Assembly: GCF_000143415.4 (NCBI RefSeq)
Contig: NW_003314305.1
Location: 1,030,204-1,094,203 of the forward strand
DNA length: 64,000 nucleotides
Direction: 5' to 3'
Origin: Selaginella moellendorffii
Lineage: Eukaryota > Streptophyta > Lycopodiopsida > Selaginellales > Selaginellaceae
Below the pieces are notes generated by a model that worked only from the letters and a program-made list of their open reading frames with translations, did no database searches and was not told where the DNA came from. The position numbers were made by a program, and so were the translations under genes. This document shows positions 60,026-64,000 of this stretch, piece by piece. Within the stretch, counting starts at the first letter, position 1, and each line of letters begins with the position of its first letter.

Positions 60026-60556
60026 AAGGGAAGGAAACTTTGGTGTAGTATGTATATGGGATCACATTTTTTGCCTGCACGCACCGATTCTGACCCTGTG
60101 GCTAAAGATGTAGTGGTTTTTTTCTTTTTCTTTTTTTTTTGTTGTGCTTTCTTTTTTGTTCAGGCGTTTTATAAATATAATAACCTTCCTTTGCTATACT
60201 ACAGTGCTCTTCCGCCTTGACTCCACCAGAACATCCTTGTAAGGTAGCCTCTGTCATTTTGGTCATGTCGTGAAACTTACGTCCTTGTTTCTTTTTTGGC
60301 ACAGTTTATCTGAGCTACGAGTAGACTTTAGAGCGAGTATCCACATGGTGGCATATACGATTGTCCGGCAGTGAAGCTGGCCAAACAGGAGCCGCAAGAA
60401 TGAGGGTGCGGACAGGATACGTTGGGGTCGTCAACTATTCGTTTTAGACAATTACGTAGTCCGGTGGCAGCATGGTTGTGGACAAAAGACCAGGGCCCAG
60501 AGTAGAAGCTCCGCGCTGCTATATAGATGGTGGTCAAGCTTCCCAAGCATTCGAAG
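60026..60556. other. Intergenic region, dioxygenase promoter
   Basis: A poly-T/TTC tract lies at 60117-60160. A TATATAG element at 60520-60526 lies about 30 bp upstream of the chosen dioxygenase ATG. No gene seen. Confidence 0.5.
60520..60526 (+). promoter_or_regulatory. Candidate TATA box of the dioxygenase gene
   Basis: TATATAG lies in a GC-richer context. If it is the TATA box, transcription should start near 60545-60555, downstream of the ATG at 60527. That favours the ATG at 60557 as the start, with a very short leader. Confidence 0.4.
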
Positions 60557-61751
60557 ATGGCTCCTACTCAAGGCGGTACTCAAGGCGGTGTTGACTACAA
60601 GCTCACTACGTTTTTGCAAGGCTCTTTAACTCTGGATGACTACGTCTGGTCTCAAGAGGAGTGGCCAAAGGTTGCTTACAACGATTACAACGACGAGGAC
60701 ACCGTCCCCATCATCGATATCTCGTTGCTGAGGTCCGAGGATGCCGCAACCAGGTCAAAGGGGCTCAAGGATCTCATGGAAGCCGCCAGAGAGTGGGGAT
60801 TCTTCCGGCTTGTTAACCACGGGGTTCTAAGCGATGTTACTGAAAAGCTGGAGTCGGACGGGAAGGAGCTCTTTGCTCTGCCGCTGGAGCAAAAGAAGAA
60901 GGCAGTGCGGCTTCCAGAGAGCATAATTGGTTACTACTTTGGAGCCGAGTCCGTCTTCTCCAAAGCATGGCTGGAAGCGTTTCATTTCTCGGGTGACAAG
61001 GAGGTCACAGACAACATGATCCGGCAAGTTTCTCCCGAAAACTTTAATGAGCTAAGGTTAGCTTGTTTTTCATCTCGTTGTGCCTGTCTCACTTTTCTTT
61101 CCCAGTGCGAGCGTTCATAACTACATCGATGCCTACCAAAAGCTCGCGATCGAGGTCGTCGAGCTCATGGCCATTGCGCTTGGACTGGAGCCTTCGACGT
61201 TTAGCAAGTACACTGCTACAAAAGGCGACAAGTCTACAGTTCGCGTTTGCTACTATCCGCCGTGTCCTCAGCCGCAGCAGACTCTGGGACAGCGTCCACA
61301 CGCCGACCCGATCCTCATCACCATCGTTCACCAAGACGACGTTGGCGGCCTCCAGATTCTCAAGAACAACCGATGGATCGCGGTCAAGCCCGAGCCTGGC
61401 ACCGTGGTTGTCAACGTTGGAGACACTCTCCAGGTAAGAAAGCCTCTCTTCTTCGTTGTATAGTTTCTCTCCTCTGATTCTTGGATTTACTCACAGGTGC
61501 TGAGCAATGACATCTATCCCAGCGTCCAGCACCAGGTTGTGCTCAACAGCGAGCGGAGCCGACTGTCCATGGCTTTCTTCCTCATCCCCGAGGCCAACGC
61601 TCTCATCGTCCCGGCAAAAGGGCTCGTGGACGACGAACATCCGGTGAGGCACCCACCTTTCATCTACAGGGACTATCGCAAATCTTATGGAGAGCGAAGA
61701 GCAGTCGGCAAGAGCCACCTTGAATCGTTTTACACGCTCAAAGACGCATAG
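60557..61751 (+). CDS. 2-oxoglutarate/Fe(II)-dependent dioxygenase, gibberellin-oxidase-like
   Basis: Three exons (60557-61056, 61106-61433, 61497-61751) give 360 residues. The N-terminal non-haem dioxygenase region (VPIIDISLL, then AAREWGFFRLVNHGV) leads to the jelly-roll core. Iron ligands are His232 and Asp234 (in RPHADP) and His288 (in VQHQVV). The 2-oxoglutarate anchor is Arg298-Leu-Ser300. YYPPCPQP and HQDDVGGLQIL resemble GA20/GA3 oxidases, which oxidise gibberellin precursors in the cytosol, but flavonol-synthase-like and other plant members share these, so the substrate is open. I chose the ATG at 60557 over 60527 because the TATA-like element lies just upstream of the latter; the longer form would have 370 residues. 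Confidence 0.9.
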
Positions 61752-62283
61752 GACGACTTATAGATAATTGTTCTACTTTGTTTTCCCATATACACTTTTG
61801 CTAATAGAAAAGAATAAGAAGTTTTCTTGTTTAGTAATTTAAGATGTCCCCAGATTACTCTTCATCGCTTATTTTCTTCTCTCCTCTTCGCTTGGAGATC
61901 TTTCTTCAGTTCCAGCGAAACATCAATGGGTTCCTCATCGTGCTTCTCCTCCAAACAAAAGTCTAAAAGGGAAGAAATTTTTCCAAGATGAAAGTAGACT
62001 GTTTGAAGAGAAAAGAAAGAAAAAAAATGATGCTAGAGTCACTGCCTTTTCTAAGAATCGCGGAAAAGAAAAATTGACAGTGGCCCTTCCCCAGACGCCA
62101 TTGTTGTTGAGAGTTAGTGTCTGGAGCAATTTCTTGCTCAAATGGTTTGTCCAGTAAACTTGAAATTTACAATCTTTAACAATTAATTAAATTTCCTCTT
62201 TTTCTTTTTCTTCTAAATTCTATGCAGTAATTTGGAAAGAGTCAAGCCTTTTTTTACAATAACGGAACCTTTTCCCCCGACCT
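61752..62283. other. Spacer, no gene seen
   Basis: AT-rich with poly-T tracts and no coding signal. Confidence 0.6.
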
Positions 62284-62291
62284 TATAAATA
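62284..62291 (+). promoter_or_regulatory. Candidate TATA box of the Sec61-alpha-like gene
   Basis: A TATAAATA element lies 38 nt upstream of the ATG at 62329, leaving room for a leader of about 10-15 nt. Its presence argues that the gene may be transcribed. Confidence 0.45.
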
Positions 62292-62328
62292 AGTGGACCG
62301 ATCTAAGGAAAAACCTAAACACCAAGTG

Positions 62329-63612
62329 ATGGCTTTGTCCACGATGAAGGGAGCTGCGAGTAGATTGTTTGCAGGGGCTACCAAGCTTTTCAGTGTGGAG
62401 ATTGAGAGTCCAAAGTTGCGGATTCCACTGGGAACAAAGGTCGCAAACACAGTCTTGTGTGTGTCTGTGTACATGATTAGCAGTAGATTGCCACTCTATG
62501 GGATCTACGCAAATAGGACACTGATGGATTTGGGTATTGGTCCGATTGCAACGGCAAGTATGGCAATCCAGCTTTTAGTTGGTGGAAAGATTATTTGCAT
62601 CAAAGAGAAGGACTCCATCAACAAACTACAAAAGATGGCGGGGGTGTGTTTCACAGTCGTTTTGGCAATCTTAAACATTGTTGGGGGAGTGTATGGCCCA
62701 ATTGGTATGATTAGCTCGCTGTTGGTGATCTTGCAGCTGGTTCTAGCAGTTATGATGCTAATCTACATGGACGAATTTCTAGAAAAGGGATATGGTGTTG
62801 GGCAGTCTGCAATTTCCGTTTTCACTGCGTGCAGCGTTTGTGAGGACGTGATTTGGCACGCGTTTAGCCCCATCACCGCCAACTTTCGAGGAGTCGACGA
62901 ATTTGAAGGATCGGTTGTAGAGTTGGTTCGGGGGTTGATATCCAGCTTCAACGTAAGGACAGTTCGCCATTCATTCTTCAGATATTATCTCCCAAATCTC
63001 TCGACACTGATCTGACCAATTCTGGTGATTGTGGGGATATAATATCTTCAGTCTCTCAACATGATCATCAGAGTCACAAACGGAAGGGGCCAGTATATGA
63101 ATCATTCAATCCGTCTGTTCTACACGGCAACGACTCCAATTATGCTCTTAACTCAGCTGCAAAGTAGCGTGGGCAAGGTCTACGAAGGCCTGGGCCACGT
63201 ATTTGGTTACAAGAATTTTATTATGGGCGCTTTGGGAGGAACGATATACAAGGTTTTTCATCCACCGTCGAGCATGATCCAAGAGCCATTCCATTTTCTC
63301 ATTTACTCAGTCTTCACGGTGGTGTCTAGCACTCTAATCTCCAAGGCATGGCTTGAATTGTCTGGATCGTCTTCCAAGGATATAGCGAAAGAGTGGAAAG
63401 AGCAAGGATTGACAATCGCAGGACACAGGAGCTCCCAGACCAAAAAGGAGCTCGATCGGTACATTCCAGTGGCAGCAGCGCTTGGAGGGTTTGGCATTGG
63501 CATTGTTTCCGTTGCTGCAAATATGATGGGAGTGATTGGCTCTGGAACTGGACTCTTTCTAGCAATCACCACCATTTGTGAAATCCAAAAGAAGATACAA
63601 AAGGAGATGTAG
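62329..63612 (+). CDS. Divergent Sec61-alpha (SecY-family) paralogue, possibly intronized or dying
   Basis: Sec61-alpha forms the ER protein-conducting channel. Recognisable blocks are IPLGTKVANTVL, SSRLPLYGIYA, MAIQLLVGGKII, LEKGYGVGQSAISVF, ICEDVIWHAFSP-like CEDVIWHAFSPITAN, NRGQY-like NGRGQYMNHSIRLFYTA, WLELSGSSSKDIAKEW, DRYIPVAAALGGFGIG and IGSGTGLFLA. About 18-20 residues are missing between the first and second spans. Two in-frame stops lie at 63013-63015 and 63040-63042. They fall in 62953-63051, a 99-nt stretch with GTAAGG at one end and TTCAG at the other, in phase. Splicing it gives exons 62329-62952 and 63052-63612 and 394 residues, but removes the span-6 region, whose Sec61 similarity is still readable. 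So it is either an intronized paralogue of altered topology or a young pseudogene. It is otherwise intronless. Confidence 0.65.
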
Positions 63613-63887
63613 TTTCAATGAGACAGATTCAAGCAAGTCTCATTCATTTTTGAGGATTTCCTTGTTTTCTGTAATTTTCTGTTATACGTGCTAAAGTTTC
63701 TGTAATTTTCTGAAATTGTGCAAATTCAATTTTTTTTCCGGTCAAACACTAGTCAACTCCTGCCACGTAGATGGTTTAATTCCAGCATGGCTATCCATGG
63801 GCCGTCGATTTCCAACCGACGCGCCTTTTTCCACCACATAAGCCCTAATCCCTCCACTTTCTCCCTTCCGGGGGAGCGAAGAAGACA

Positions 63888-64000
63888 ATGGCTACGTTTC
63901 TCGAGGAGCCCAAGGCATCCACCTCGGGCGGCGGTGGCGGCGGCTCCAGGAAGAGCGAGTGTATGTGTGTGGTGTGCACTTGCGGCCTCCACAAATGCCC
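63888..64000 (+). CDS. SAXO-like axonemal microtubule protein, N-terminal end
   Basis: The first 37 codons of a gene that runs off the window. After a Gly-rich leader comes the Cys-motif CMCVVCTCGLHKCP. The pattern CxCxxCxCGxHxCP is the N-terminal signature of SAXO (FAM154) stabilisers of axonemal microtubules in cilia and flagella, as I recall it. In a lycophyte such a protein would act in sperm flagella. The ATG at 63888 is the first in frame and lies in an acceptable context (GACAATGGC). The microtubule-binding Mn repeats that would confirm the family lie beyond the window. Confidence 0.65.
   Translation, partial: MATFLEEPKASTSGGGGGGSRKSECMCVVCTCGLHKC

Noticed and set aside
60102-60302. 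Lys-rich minus-strand frame of 66 codons
   Set aside because: Arises from the poly-T/TTC tract downstream of SCAMP.

Overview
The window is nuclear plant DNA, most likely from a lycophyte such as Selaginella (I lean to S. moellendorffii). Reasons: compact genes with many introns of about 45-65 bp; PLS-type PPR, F-box, TGA-bZIP and SCAMP genes typical of land plants; a nuclear gene for a bacterial-type MurJ lipid II flippase, expected only in plants that keep plastid peptidoglycan genes; and, at the right edge, the start of a SAXO-like axonemal microtubule protein, expected in plants with swimming sperm. Two assembly gaps (29979-30123 and 46879-46978) are present. Species assignment is inference; no search was run.

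Left part (1-32.2 kb). This is a repeat-rich region built around a large direct duplication. Each copy carries, in order, a decayed Ty3/gypsy integrase, a tRNA-His relic, a short-chain dehydrogenase (SDR) gene, an intact tRNA-His gene, a broken MCM3 gene, a long AT-rich stretch, and a BCS1-type AAA-ATPase. Copy 1 spans about 3.4-14.8 kb and its ATPase is a pseudogene (13-bp deletion in Walker A plus a MITE-like insertion). Copy 2 spans about 23.2-32.2 kb and its ATPase is intact. Between the copies lie a six-exon gene of unknown function (15.3-17.4 kb) and two solo LTRs with perfect or near-perfect 5-bp target duplications, whose cores are a purine-rich minisatellite.

Middle part (32.6-43.5 kb). 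A five-exon membrane RING-H2 ubiquitin ligase lies 158 bp downstream of a 17-exon MurJ gene, both on the minus strand. A third AAA-ATPase follows. Then come a truncated MurJ relic and a third SDR gene on the plus strand, again with a tRNA-His relic upstream.

Right part (45.6-64 kb). A PPR gene (crossed by an assembly gap), a complete nine-exon TGA-type bZIP factor and a two-exon F-box gene are interspersed with broken copies of one another, so a PPR/TGA/F-box/kinase neighbourhood has been duplicated and shuffled. Then follow a stand-alone myosin-tail (TH1) protein, a SCAMP, a gibberellin-oxidase-like 2-oxoglutarate dioxygenase, a divergent Sec61-alpha paralogue with two in-frame stops that can be removed as a 99-nt intron, and the first 37 codons of the SAXO-like gene.

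The genes do not form an operon-like system. The points of most interest are the MurJ gene, the Sec61-alpha candidate intronization, the solo LTRs with minisatellite cores, the repeated tRNA-His/SDR pairing, and the motile-sperm gene at the edge. Exon coordinates were derived by hand from splice consensus, reading-frame continuity and recalled family conservation; none has transcript support.
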